This document shows, piece by piece, positions 53,250 to 63,775 of a DNA stretch of 64,000 nucleotides. Origin of the DNA: Zingiber officinale (lineage: Eukaryota; Streptophyta; Magnoliopsida; Zingiberales; Zingiberaceae). Under the pieces are notes generated by a model that was not told the origin of the DNA, made no database searches, and saw only the letters and a program-made list of their open reading frames with translations. The stretch's first letter is position 1. Every line of letters starts with the position of its first letter. The translations under genes were made by a program, and so were the position numbers. The DNA lies in contig NC_056004.1 in NCBI RefSeq assembly GCF_018446385.1, positions 30,820,492 to 30,884,491 of the forward strand, given 5' to 3'.

Positions 53250-54078
53250 TGATCATGCCCCAATCAGAGGGAGAAAGTTTCGATCCGATCTCGTCTTCGA
53301 CACGGAGCGGTGTAAATAATCGACGCTCAATGGATTATTGGACGCCGAACGGAAGAGGAGACGAGGTGCAGAAGTCGAGCCGAGTGGCTATCCTGCTCGG
53401 CCAAACAGTAGAAATTGATATGGCCAGAATTCAACTTCGGTCGAGCGACTACCTCACTCGGTCTGGTATCAGGTCTCGACAATGGTAAAGTGGAACTTCG
53501 GTCGAGCGAACACATGCGCAGGAGTAGTGAGGTTCTGGTCGACCAGACGAGACACCAAAGCGGCGAAGTTCCTGTCGAGCGGCCAACCCGTGGCCTAGCA
53601 ATACACTCCCTCTGACATCCATCGACACCCTTTTGAGAATTGGTGTCGCCGACGCCAGGCATGGACAGCTAGAAGATCGTACAGCGGAAGTTTCCATTGT
53701 GACTTCAGAGATATGATTTGCCCGTTAAGATACTATTCAGGGACACTTTACTGACAAGTCTTTTCAAGGAAAACTTTGGGAAGCATGCTTGTCTTGGGAA
53801 GCGTGCACACGCGCCACAGGAGCTCTATATAAGAAGGGTCCAAGCATCGACGGAGATACACAATACGCGAGACACTGTGCTCTCTACTATTCATTTTTTC
53901 TCCGTCTTCTACTTCATCGTCGATGACTGACTTGAGCATTGGAGAGCCAACACCGGGGACCCCTTCTCTGACTCGACACTGATATCATCTATGTTGCATA
54001 TCAAAGTGGAGTCTACATGTAATCAGTAGGAGCGACACACCCTCAACTTTCCATTTTTTAAATTTTCGAATAGGATCA
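53250..54078 (+). mobile_element. Tat-type LTR remnant
   Basis: 829 bp starting TGATCATGCC and ending AATAGGATCA, close in length to the young Tat LTR (842 bp). It has CTCTATATAAGAAGG at 53822-53836 and CTGACTTGAGCATTGGAGAG in U5, in matching positions. Left (CGGAG) and right (ATATA) flanks do not match, so it is an old solo or truncated LTR. Frames inside are not genes. Confidence 0.7.
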
Positions 54079-54580
54079 ATATATAAATTGTAGTGATATT
54101 ATGACAATACTTGCTAAAATATAGAGGAGAAAATTATAATATTAAAACTATTCACAATTTTTTAAAACATAGTGAAGTAAATAAATTTATTTCTATATTA
54201 AATATTTTTTTTATTATATTTACTTTTAGTTGTAAAATATTTTGTTTTATCTCAGCTGGTGAATTTTAGCAAATTAAATGATTTGCTGTAACCAATTTAG
54301 GTAGACTGAATGAGTTAATCTGATCAAATGGATCAATTGGACCTCGTGAATAAATCAGATCAATTGGACGTCGTGAATAGATTATATTGATGTAGCTAGG
54401 GTTGCCACAATTGATATAGCTACGGTGAATTCGATTGGGTAGTCGCCCTCTTCTTCGTCTTGTATTGATTGGGTAGTCGCCCTCACAGTGCAATCCCACA
54501 AGCAAGCCCGCCTTCTACAGGTCACACGGGCAGTACACGTGGAAATTATTTTTCATCAATTATATAAGGTCCAACAACAA
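54079..54580. other. AT-rich spacer with a short direct repeat
   Basis: A GATTGGGTAGTCGCCCTC unit occurs twice near 54433 and 54468. No gene found. Confidence 0.45.
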
Positions 54581-54583
54581 TAA

Positions 54584-55383
54584 AACTACGTTTGGTTGAA
54601 TGTAATATAATCGAGTTTGTAATGTAATCAAATTTATAATATAATGGAATGTAATCTTGATTATATTACTACATTTGGTAATATAATGTATGTAATCTTT
54701 GATTACAAAGGTGATTACATTTTTTTGTTTGGTATCCGTTATTTTTTATAAGGAATGTAATTCACATTATTATAAACTGACAAAAATATCCTACGACTTC
54801 TACCGACGGCCGCTGCACCTCTGTTGGAGATTGCGGTCGTCGACAGCCAGTAATCGGCGACGGTCGGTAATCGGCAACGGCCGATGTCGGGCGACGACAG
54901 CAACGGCGATGGCTGACGACTGGTGGCGGTGGTCGGCGGTGGCCGACGACCGGTGACCGGCGGCGGTCGGTGGCGGCCGACGACCGACGATCGACAGCGG
55001 CCGACAACCGACGACCGGAGGCAGTCGACGATCGACGACCGGCCGCGGCCGTGACGGGCGACAGCGGCGACCGACGGCCGACGATCAGCAGTGGCGACGG
55101 CCGACGACCGATGACCGACGGAGGGCGGCGGGCAACGGACGGTCGACGGGCAACGGCTGACTAGGGGTATATTCGACATTCAAATTTTGATTAAACAATA
55201 ACCTCGTAATATAATCGGATTACATAGTATTTGCTTTGTAATTCATATTACAAAACTTCACTACATTTTGTAATTGAGATTACATTACATTACAGGTTTA
55301 AAGTTAAAACAAATAAAATAATCAATCTTATAATGTAATCCTGATTATATTACAAGACAGATTACACCTTACCAAACATGGCT
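54584..55383. mobile_element. Harbinger-like non-autonomous DNA element with GC-rich core
   Basis: 800 bp, TSD TAA on both sides (54581-54583, 55384-55386). Terminal inverted repeats: AACTACGTTTGG and, from the right, AGCCATGTTTGG. The flanks are full of GTAATnnGATTACA words in both directions. The middle (54800-55165) is a GC-rich CGACGACCGGCGG-type low-complexity block. Frames there (Arg/Ser-rich) are artefacts. No transposase. The three-base TSD and TIRs of this kind suggest PIF/Harbinger. Confidence 0.75.
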
Positions 55384-55386
55384 TAA

Positions 55387-56020
55387 GTAAAGGTATATTT
55401 TTTTTCTCGTGCGTAGAGACTTATTTTCCTCGCGCTCCCACAATCAATCCTTCTTCTTTCAGCTCCAAGCTAACTTGATTGTTAGAGAGACCACACCGTC
55501 CACACCGACATCGGCTAACGTGCTTTGGCCCATAGAAGATCGAGGCCCGAGCGATCGAAGAACCAATACCCCCTCAGCTTTGAGGAGAGAAGGAAAGGAG
55601 GGGCTCGAGCGTACCGAAGGAGCACCACAACATACCAAATGAGTCAATTGGATTCAATGAGTTAGATGTGTTAGAATAGTTAAGTGAGTTGAGTTCATTT
55701 GATTAATCAATTCAGTTTGTCAAGTCAACAAATCGGCTTGATTAGGCAGGCCATCGAGTAGACCAATCGAGTTGAATATGCAAAATAGGGAAATCAAGCA
55801 CAAATCCATGGATTGATCGATTTGGGCGAGTCAAGATAGGGTATGCTGATCAATGTAAGTTGATTGGCAAGGCAAGTGTTGATTGGTTAAGGTGATCTAG
55901 GCAGACCAAAAAAGTGTTAGACTTGACTAATCAAATCAAGCCCTCTAACTCCCACAATTAGCTCAAATAAGAAAACACAAAAATACATTTTCTTATCTAT
56001 ATACTAAATCTAAGAGAATA
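55387..56020. other. intergenic stretch without a recognised gene
   Basis: An open frame at 55409-55642 has no domain. From 55680 it is AT-rich with repeated GATTRRTCRA words. Confidence 0.4.
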
Positions 56021-56347
56021 TTTTCCTATAAACTGTTGAGTGAGTGTATATTTGGGGACACAATTATATATAATCACTCCTTGTGCTTTGTGCTTAACTT
56101 ATATTTTTTATACCTTCTTCTCAGTTTTGCAAAAAAAAAAAAAAAATCTAGGATTTTATAGGATTAAAAATAATGGTCATTATATTTTCCTATAAACTGT
56201 TGAGTGAGCGTATATTTGGGGACACAATTATATAATCACTCCTTATGCTTTGTGCTTAACTTATATTTTTTATACCTTCTTCTCAGTTTTGCAAAAAAAA
56301 AAAAAATCTAGGATTTTATAGGATTAAAAATAATGGTCATTATATTT
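56021..56347 (+). repeat. 164-bp tandem duplication
   Basis: 56021-56184 and 56185-56347 are near-identical direct copies. They differ in an A-run length (16 and 13), a two-base indel in a TATA run and a few substitutions. Confidence 0.92.
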
Positions 56348-56682
56348 GTTTTAGTAAAAATAAGATATTTTTTGAAAAAAAAAAATAAAACTATTTTATT
56401 CATTCATTCAACTTTTGTCCTCTTAAAAAGGTCAAGCGAATCGAGTAGACTAATCACATAGAAAATATATATACATATTCATATGCATTAAATATAAAAA
56501 CACATTTTCCTAAAGAAATCAAAATTATTTTTGACATATAGACGGCTCATAAAAGAATTCACAGTCGGATAAAATAACATAGTAGAAGCATATAGATTGT
56601 ACATGTAGATTTTTCCTCTTCATATTCAAGTTGTCAAACGTGGCCTGGTGCTTCCTTTTCCTCTTCATTCATGTTCAAGTTC
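56348..56682. other. AT-rich spacer
   Basis: No gene or repeat recognised. It probably contains the 3' UTR of the small minus-strand gene that follows. Confidence 0.4.
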
Positions 56683-56859
56683 TCAAACATTGCCTGGTCC
56701 TTCCTTCCTCGCAACTACTTCAGGCGGGGCCATCGGAGCTGCGTAGACGGCGGCGCGGGCCTCCTCCCTCCCTTTGGCTCTGCCAAGGAGGAAGCACCCA
56801 AATCCAAGCAAGACGGTGAAGAGGATGAAAGGAAGAGAGAGGACGAGAACAAACCCCAT
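56683..56859 (-). CDS. small single-pass membrane protein, unidentified
   Basis: On the minus strand, a 58-residue protein from ATG 56859 (MGFVLVLSLPFILFTVLLGF) to 56683. Residues 1-26 form one hydrophobic segment, followed by LLGRAKGREEARAAVYAAP, basic then acidic. The frame is also open eight codons upstream to a GTG, without a further ATG. A TATA-like CTATTTAAAC lies 112-121 bp before the ATG, consistent with a real short gene. I have seen comparable tiny monocot proteins with a membrane segment and an LGRAKGRE-like tail, but cannot name it. The function is unknown. Confidence 0.5.
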   Translation of the reverse strand: MGFVLVLSLPFILFTVLLGFGCFLLGRAKGREEARAAVYAAPMAPPEVVARKEGPGNV

Positions 56860-56970
56860 TCCCAAGCCAATTACTCTTCTCACCAGACTGCGGCAAGTTA
56901 TGCGTCACCACTGTAGTTGTAGGTTGGCGTGAACAAGCAGCGAGTTGATAGAGCAGGAAGGTTGAGTGGA

Positions 56971-56980
56971 GTTTAAATAG
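56971..56980 (-). promoter_or_regulatory. TATA-like box upstream of the small membrane protein
   Basis: CTATTTAAAC on the minus strand, followed by a ~100-base leader before the ATG at 56859. Confidence 0.4.
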
Positions 56981-57216
56981 GGCGAAGAGTAATGTCACAT
57001 GCCTCTCGCTGTGCTCGCAGGCCAATAATTCTCCCGAACGTTATGCAACGGTCGAATTCAATAAAGAATGACCGCCTATCTATTTGTTAAATGTAACAAT
57101 GCCGATAAATAATATCTGACTATAAAGAAAGACAGACTTATCTTAGAGGTACTTACAGTTGCATAAGTACGCTCATTGTTTCTACCATTTATCAATATAG
57201 TTTCAGTTGATCCTTG

Positions 57217-57433
57217 TAGTAAAAGATGAGATCGCTCGTCCCCAGTGTCCCCATCGCATCTGATCCTAGGCCATCACGAGGGAAGTAAATCATGGCAGCC
57301 GAGAGGGCAAGTGATGGTGGGGTGAGTTGCACAGGATCCAGAGATTTATACCCCGACAGCCCTACGGTTCGACCCCGCGACCTCATATGACAAGTATGCT
57401 ACCACTTACTATCTCAGATGACCCGTGGGGTCA
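57217..57433 (-). mobile_element. tRNA-derived SINE
   Basis: On the minus strand: GATAGTAAGTGGTAGCATACTTG (box-A-like), then TCGCGGGGTCGAACCGTAGGG (box B GGGTCGAACC), about 150 bases of body and a T-rich end. Direct flanks AGTTTCRGTTGATCCTTG (57199-57216 and 57434-57451) match with one difference, typical of SINE target duplications. It is not the Au family of 50136. Confidence 0.82.
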
Positions 57434-57451
57434 AGTTTCGGTTGATCCTTG

Positions 57452-58150
57452 ATTATTACATAAAGGGATTTTACCCAATTGATTAAAAAGTGACATATTT
57501 ATTATAATGGAATAAAAATCAATTCTTAACATGACACATATCCTTGGAGAAAAACTCCTTCCACCCTTAGTCACCTAACGGTTGACTGTGAACTCACTCC
57601 ATGATTTACCTTCCTTCATATAAATTAGCGATGGACTATAAGGACACATGGAATGAGCATAATTACATTTTACTACAATTTATTAATACATAAAGGGTCC
57701 CTACGAGAGTATCAAATTGGCTAGAGGATAATAAATTTGCCACAATATAGTAGGGATCAATTTCCAGCAGGTGCATGTCCTTTGAAAAAAAAACTCCTCC
57801 TAACTCCTAACCACTTGGCGGTCGGCTATAAGTTGATCTCGTGATTTATCTCGCTTTACCTAATCTAAAAACAAATTGTGAGGGACGTTAGGATCAACGT
57901 AATCACCTTTTGTTACAATTGATTAATACATAAAGGGTCTTAGGGCATAACTAAGATGGTAACCATGGGGTGGTAGACTTGCTCCATTGAGCAAAAGTCA
58001 AATCTTAGTAAAAATCAAGAATATACCCTCCCCATAGGGTCATCTATAATTTCTTAATTTACCTCTCTATACATGGTTATGAGACCAACTGTGTGGGACG
58101 TCTAGGGTCAACACATGACCTTTTGTCACATTGATTAATACCCGAAGGAC
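57452..58150 (+). repeat. tandem array of three SINE-like ~230-bp units
   Basis: The units end at 57692, 57932 and about 58146 in TTGATTAATACATAAAGGG-like sequence. Each has CACTCCGTGATTTACCT-like and GTGRGGGACGTTRGGRTCAACGTAATCACCTTTTG-like parts. The third starts with a tRNA-like head: GGCATAACTAAGATGGTAACC, GTGGTAGACTTGCTCC and a box-B-like AGTCAAATC. That makes the unit look like a tRNA-derived SINE. The copies are diverged from each other. Confidence 0.65.
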
Positions 58151-58154
58151 ATAA

Positions 58155-58628
58155 ATCAAAAGAGCTTTTCAAAATTTATAAATCATCTAAGGATATTTTT
58201 TTTAAAAAAAAAAATCAAATGGATACTCCTTCCGTGATTTTATTTTGAAATTATCTTTTAACCTAGCACTATTGTAGGAGCTATAGGGTAGCTACTATAA
58301 TGTATAGAAGTCACCCAATAGATGTTATAACTTATTTAGGGTGAGTAAAGATTTAGGATTTATATTATATATAAACTGTCTAGTAGCTGTTAAAACGTAT
58401 TTAATGTAAGTTTAAGATTTATGATATCTGCACACTATTATATTAAAATATTATTTATCAATTTAATTAAAATTATTTAAACTTTATCAAAAGAACTTTA
58501 AAATAATTGTACAAGCTATTTTGATATAATAATGTTCACATATACTAAACCCTAAAGTCACACTAACAACGTGATAACAGCTACTATAGCTTCTACACTA
58601 CATATCGTAACAGCTATCGAGAAGCTTA
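58155..58628 (+). mobile_element. left arm of an inverted-repeat element
   Basis: Contains an A-run, TCAAATGGATACTCC and GTGATTTTATTTTGAAATTATC, followed by CTATAGGGTAGCTACTATAATG-type words. The same order occurs inverted at 59890-60140. The element was cut by the copia LTR at 58629-59889. No transposase is seen; a MITE or foldback element is likely. Confidence 0.6.
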
Positions 58629-59889
58629 TGTTGGTACAGTTAGCACTGACGATCAAATTCAGATTTTGATGTATGATAAAAAAAAGTTAAAGTTATATGT
58701 TGTATTTTAATTCATTTATCAAATGTGCAACACTGAAAGACTTGATAAGGACCAGACACCATGCTGAAGTCAGGTCAGGGAGGACCAAACGATTAGCAAG
58801 AAGTCCAGCTGAGTCAGAGTCTCAGAGAGGACTAGACAGCTGGCAAGAAGTCCAGTCAGGTCAGGAAGGGCTAGACGATTGGTTGTAGTCCAGATAGGCA
58901 TCTAGCAAAAAGACCTAGTGGATCAAGAGATCAAGATCAACTAAGTCTACAAATGGTAAGTAAAAGTAAAAAAGCTCGAGGAGAAATTCAGTGAGAACGT
59001 GTTCCTCGTTGAGGGAACAGTAAGCGTCGGTCAGGCCTAGGATTTCAGCGAAACCCAAAGGCATGACCAAATAGTTCGGACACTATCAAACATAATACTT
59101 ATTTTTCATATTATTGTATGTTTTGCTAACTCTGTGGTATATGAAATTAAAATTGAAAGTTGGCTAGAAAAAGAATCTCCATGCACCCTGGAAGAGTTCA
59201 GGTGCTTGGATGGGACCAAAACAAGCCACGTGTGCATCTAAGTTGGCATGTTCCAATTGGTCGACGCACATCAAGATTCAGGCGCCCAGATCGATCCAAG
59301 CGTCCAGAGTTGTATAGAACTTTGCAAATAGAGCTTCATCGAGGTGTGACAACATCAATGGTCAAGGCGCCCGGGGGTAGTCCACGTGCCCAAAGGCAAG
59401 TAACTCAGCAATAAAGTAAAATCGGATAGACCTTGATTGAGGTGCCCGAGGGTAGTCCACACACCTGGAAAGACCGATAAAAGAGACTTTGACCAACAGC
59501 CTCAATAAAAGATTTGCTCTGATTTTCTACTCACACACTACTTCGAGAAGATCTCTACGATACCGAAAAGCTACTCCAACAACTAACGCTCAAACTATTA
59601 CTTTTCTTGTTGTTGATATATTTTACTTATTTGTTTTGTACTTAAAATCTGTATAATTATTCGAGCTCATAATGATTTATTCGAGCTCATAATGATTATC
59701 CAATTAAATCACTCAGCGAGTGCGAACTTTAGAGTAGAAGTCGTTGAAAGCTCCAAACCAAGTAAAACAAATTTGTATTAGTTTTTTATTTTTCTCTTTC
59801 TATTTTCGGCTACATTCTCAAGTTTTACGAAAAAACATGAAAAAATGACTCATGCTATTCATCCCCTTCTAGTACTTTACAATCCTTCA
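58629..59889 (+). mobile_element. solo copia LTR
   Basis: 1261 bp, TGTTGGTACAGTTAGC to ACAATCCTTCA. Flanks are GCTTA and GCTTC, a duplication with one mismatch. It is homologous to the LTR at 37762-39092. It includes words like GGCGCCCGGG and an ATTTATTCGAGCTCATAATG duplication at 59660-59695. Confidence 0.75.
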
Positions 59890-60145
59890 GCTTCTACACA
59901 TTATAAATCATAAATCCTAAATTCATCATAAACATATTGTAACAACTATCGAATAGTTGTTACCCGGTAGCTGTTACTTGTTACACATAGAAATTATCCG
60001 ATAACTTTTACAACCTCATCAGATCATTTGATAATTTCAAAATAAAATCATGAGAGGGCCTATTTGATGTTTTTTTTTTTAAGAGCGTTCATCTGATATT
60101 CCTTTTAATTTGGGATGTCGCTTATGATTTTTGCCCAAACATAAA
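59890..60145 (-). mobile_element. right arm of the inverted-repeat element
   Basis: Read on minus it repeats the order of 58190-58500: A-run, ATCAAATAGGCCCTC, ATGATTTTATTTTGAAATTATC, then GTAACAGCTACCGGGTAACAAC words. Confidence 0.6.
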
Positions 60146-60459
60146 TTCCAGCAGCGTAACCCATTGATTACTGGAATCTCAGGATCTCAGATGATCTTCT
60201 TGCGATGAAATGAGTACTTAAGGTAGTGCCTGCATTGCAGTTCAAGAGTCAATGAGATCAGTGAGATTAATGAGCTCGTTCTCTCAGAATTTCATGGTCC
60301 AATTCTGTGAGATCAGTAGCATGAAGCTCGTAAATCGAGTTCTCGCCTGAACCGATCCTTGGAGGTGGCATACAGCATCTTAGCTCGGATTCGAGACACA
60401 AAAGGAGACCTGATATTTACAGACAAGAAGAGAATAGTTACACCCTTAAATAGGCTTCT
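60146..60459. other. unassigned stretch
   Basis: Balanced base composition with several GATCAGTGAGAT words. It may be part of a decayed gene upstream of the ORF at 60460. No domain recognised. Confidence 0.35.
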
Positions 60460-60699
60460 ATGATAAATTGCAGCTACGCTGGAGGAGATGAACTTCTAGA
60501 GCAGGTTCCTGTTATTGATCAACAAAACAATCTAATAAATGACACAGTTGAGACACTGATGGAGACTATAACCATTTACTCTAAAAAAGGCGGGCTTCAA
60601 TTTCAGTTCCCTCTCAAGAATAACAATAAAGATGACAAGATTTGCAAATTTATAAAATTTCTTGAGGATGTCACAAGCCAACTACTGACTTCATTTTAA
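60460..60699 (+). CDS. short unidentified ORF
   Basis: 79 codons: MINCSYAGGDELLEQVPVID, then DTVETLMETITIYSKKGGLQ, ending FLEDVTSQLLTSF. I do not recognise a family. The composition is protein-like (balanced, amphipathic), not repeat-like. It could be a remnant of a longer gene or a chance frame. Confidence 0.25.
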   Translation: MINCSYAGGDELLEQVPVIDQQNNLINDTVETLMETITIYSKKGGLQFQFPLKNNNKDDKICKFIKFLEDVTSQLLTSF

Positions 60700-60855
60700 G
60701 AGTTAGAATTCACAATGAGCATTCTATCCATTTTGAGCATTTTAGATTCATTTCATAGCCTAAAATAATATGTACATGCATTAAAAGTATGAAGAGAGTC
60801 CAACTATATAAGAAATAATAATAACAAAAAAACAATCTAGAATAGAGAGACTTAC

Positions 60856-61077
60856 CAAGCAATGAAGAATATTTTGCTTTTCTGACAATTCTCTACAGTG
60901 ACTTGCCAAGCAATGAAGAGATGCCACAAAATCATCATAACTTTCAGTAGCGTTTCCAGTCTTCTCCACGACAACTTGCTTTTACTTTCATCATGACGAT
61001 CAGTCTTCTTCCTCTGAAGCTCTAGGGAATATTTCTTTGCAATTCTCAGCAGCGCCCATTCCAGAAGATGCATTTGA
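60856..61077 (-). pseudogene. broken exon of an unidentified gene
   Basis: On the minus strand a 222-bp block begins after a good acceptor (CAACTTTTAG) and ends before a perfect donor (GTAAGTC). The first half reads MHLLEWALLRIAKKYSLELQ and the second, after a one-base frame change near 60975, reads EKTGNATESYDDFVASLHCL and RELSEKQNILHCL. Composition is that of a helical cellular protein. I cannot name the parent gene. With the frame change it is probably a gene fragment. Confidence 0.4.
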
Positions 61078-61232
61078 CTAAAAGTTGAATGGTAGTTAGG
61101 CATGAATAAATAAATACAGAAAAATTAATGAGAGAACAACTGGATTATAGTACGATACTTATGTGCTACAAAGAAATTAGAACATGCGTACTAGGGAAAA
61201 AAAAAGAATCCTATAGAAAAAGTTGAACTATG

Positions 61233-61445
61233 CAGACAGATAGAAGGCCCTTTTAGCTGAAGGATTTGCAGAACATAATCTTAATCCTTGCCCAGCCTTG
61301 TTAACCCCCAAGAAAGACGCATCTTTGAGATTGCATATTGATAGTCAAGAAACCACAAAATCACAATTAAATATTGATATCATTTCCCAACTTGATGGGA
61401 TTGAGTCATTTTTTAAAATTCATCTAAGGAGACAGTAGCATTAGA
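61233..61445 (+). pseudogene. gypsy reverse transcriptase remnant
   Basis: The plus strand reads AEGFAEHNLNPCPALLTPKK, then a shortened DASLRLHIDSQETTKSQLNI and QLDGIESFFKIHLRR. These correspond to the gypsy RT stretch with LLTPKKDGSWRMCVD and AKWFSKIDLRSGYHQ. Catalytic boxes are missing. It is an isolated, old fragment. Confidence 0.75.
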
Positions 61446-61804
61446 TTCGTAGATTAATAGATAAATGGATAAGTATTTCTAAAAATATAGATGCTTTATG
61501 TGGATAGTTGGTCATCATTAAATACCCTAAGCATTGCACTTCATGAATCAAAATCCGACAAGCCTTCATAGGTCAATTTTTTCCTATATAATTTGACATC
61601 ATTCTCATCTTTATCAAGACTCCACAAACTCAGAGCATCTTCATGTATCTTCGAAATACCAAATTTTTAGATGTTAATCTCAGGAAGAATCTGTTAATGC
61701 AAACAAAAATCATAATCATAAATTCCATAATTCTTCTCAAGATATAGCTACCAATGTGAAGATCCCATTTTGGACATGGTGATAGACACTAATGGACATA
61801 CCTT
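61446..61804. other. unassigned AT-rich stretch
   Basis: It may contain further decayed gypsy pol sequence; no motif is certain. Confidence 0.35.
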
Positions 61805-61807
61805 TGA

Positions 61808-62635
61808 GGGTACGTTTGGTTGGGGGTTATCCATCCAAGGTTATCAACGAAAACCTTGTTTGGTTAGGTAATCGATGATTTCCGAATAATGTTCCATGCC
61901 CGACACGTCAGCAAAAGGGGTATGTAATCCAGAATTGGAAAACCTCGAAAAATTGAGGTTTTTCTTGATTCCGGGGTTAACGAAATTTTTCCTCGAATAA
62001 GAGAAAAATATGATCAAAAAGAAAAATATAAAGAACAAAATAAAAAACTTTTAAAAAAAATAAAAAGGTAAAAAAACATTAAAAAATAGAAAAAACATAA
62101 AAAAATTTTAAAAAATAATTTAAATTGAGGAAAAATAAAAAACATAAAAAATAGAAAGAAAAAAAGTAAATTTTTTTTAAAAAAATAAATAACGTAAAGA
62201 TAATAAAAACGTAAAAAAATTTTAAAAAATAGAAAAAAAATAGAAAAAATTAAAAAACATAAAAAATTAAAAAATGTAAAAAATTTTAAAAAAAAACAAA
62301 AAAAAATGAAAAATGAAAAGAAATTTAAAAAAAACAAAAAAAAAACATGAAAATAAAGAAAACGTGAAAAATAAAAAATAAAAAAACGTAGAATTTAAAT
62401 AATAAGAATAAGAATCATAATAATATACATGGTTGATTTTGTAGCTAAGGGTAATATAGTAAAATATTAAACTAGGTTATTTATTAAAACCTTCAAACAA
62501 ATAAGTTTTTGTTACATTACCTAGGTTGAACCAAATAACATTTGGTTATATTTTATTTCTCATAACCTTGGTTATGTGATTACTTGGTAATCACATAACC
62601 AAGGTTATACATGATAACTTGAACCAAACGCATCC
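61808..62635. mobile_element. Harbinger-like non-autonomous DNA element with A-rich core
   Basis: 828 bp, TSD TGA on both sides (61805-61807, 62636-62638). Terminal repeats GGGTACGTTTGG and, from the right, GGATGCGTTTGG. Subterminal AACCTTGGTTAT and GTTATC words occur in both directions. The middle (62000-62400) is nearly pure A/T with A-runs and gives a Phe-rich pseudo-frame on minus. The ends are like those of 54584-55383. Confidence 0.7.
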
Positions 62636-62639
62636 TGAA

Positions 62640-63510
62640 GGTTAAGTCAGGTTCGGCTCCTAGAAATCTTGATACCATAAAAAAAATAAAATTGAACCCA
62701 AGTTTATGATTACTTTGTGTCATGTGTAGGTTTGGATCTTAGGGACTTCGGATGTTGGGTCTAGTTACGCATATGTTTCTTCTATGTTCTTCATCATGAT
62801 AATTTAATGAGTCACATGTTAATTTTATCTGTTTTAAATTTTTATTCTAATTATATCTATGTTTCTTCTTGCTTCCTAACAAGATGACTTAGTGAGTCAT
62901 ATGTTAAAATTGTATGCCTATGTTTCTTTTGGTTTTATCATGATAACATAATAAGTCATGTGTTAATGCTTTTATGTAATTTGGACTTGTTCTAGCTATG
63001 CCTATGTTTCATGTGCTAAGTTGTAATGGTATGGTGACCTTTCACCTAGCATTTTTAATGGATAACTTTTCATCTAGCCATGACATTTCACCTAGCCTTT
63101 TTAATAGATGACCTTTCATTTAGCCATGATCTTTCACCTAGCCTTTTTAATGGATGACCCTCCATCTAGCTATCTCTTTATATGCCTTGTCCACCCCTTC
63201 ATTTAGCCATGGTTGGCTTATAAATAGCCAAGGCATTGTCTTCCAAAGGCACACTTGAATCCTTTGAAAAACATCCTGTCCAAGTGCTGCAGAAATTTGT
63301 CAAAACCTCATCTACATTTCGTGCAAGTTTCTGCCCAAGTTTCAATCAACAAGTGCAAGTTCAAGTCCCGTAAAATTTCTATCCAAAATCGAAAAGTTTC
63401 TGACCTAGTGGGCTTTTCGTTTCGAATATAGTTGCGGGCTATGTTTACATTTCATCATTTTATATTGTAAATTCATTTCTTTTTATGCCAAGATGCACTG
63501 TTAAGACTTA
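62640..63510 (+). mobile_element. chromovirus-type LTR, upstream part
   Basis: It includes tandem ~33-bp units and the TATA box TTATAAATAG at 63219-63228. Read together with the end of the window, it fits the U3 part of a Del/Tekay-like LTR. The start is not defined. Confidence 0.45.
63020..63178 (+). repeat. ~33-bp tandem units GATGACCTTTCACCTAGCC
   Basis: Four to five imperfect copies with the words GACCTTTCACCTAGC, TTTTTAATGGAT and ATCTAGCCATG. Confidence 0.8.
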
Positions 63511-63519
63511 AGTTAGACA

Positions 63520-63775
63520 TGGTAAATGGAATTTCCGTAAATATGATAAGATATGACAAGTTATGGTTCTGACGCAGTGGGTAATAATAATCGATATATG
63601 ACATCACCCCTTAGAGGAATTACATATAGGGGACTAATCAGTTAAAGGAAATTTCTGAAAACATGATAAAATATGACAAGTTATGACCCTGAAGCGGTGG
63701 GTAATAATAACCGATATATGGTCTCACCCTTTAGAGGAATTACATATAAGAGACTGATCAGTAATACCATAGAAA
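63520..63775 (+). repeat. ~127-bp direct duplication
   Basis: Two copies of GGAAWTTYYGWAAAYATGATAAR...ACATATARGRGACTRATCAG, about 127 bp apart, with scattered substitutions. Confidence 0.85.

Noticed and set aside
54739-55179. 146-codon Arg/Ser-rich frame
   Set aside because: Product of the GC-rich low-complexity core of a non-autonomous DNA element.
62014-62337. 107-codon Phe-rich minus frame
   Set aside because: Translation of A-rich low-complexity sequence inside a MITE-like element.
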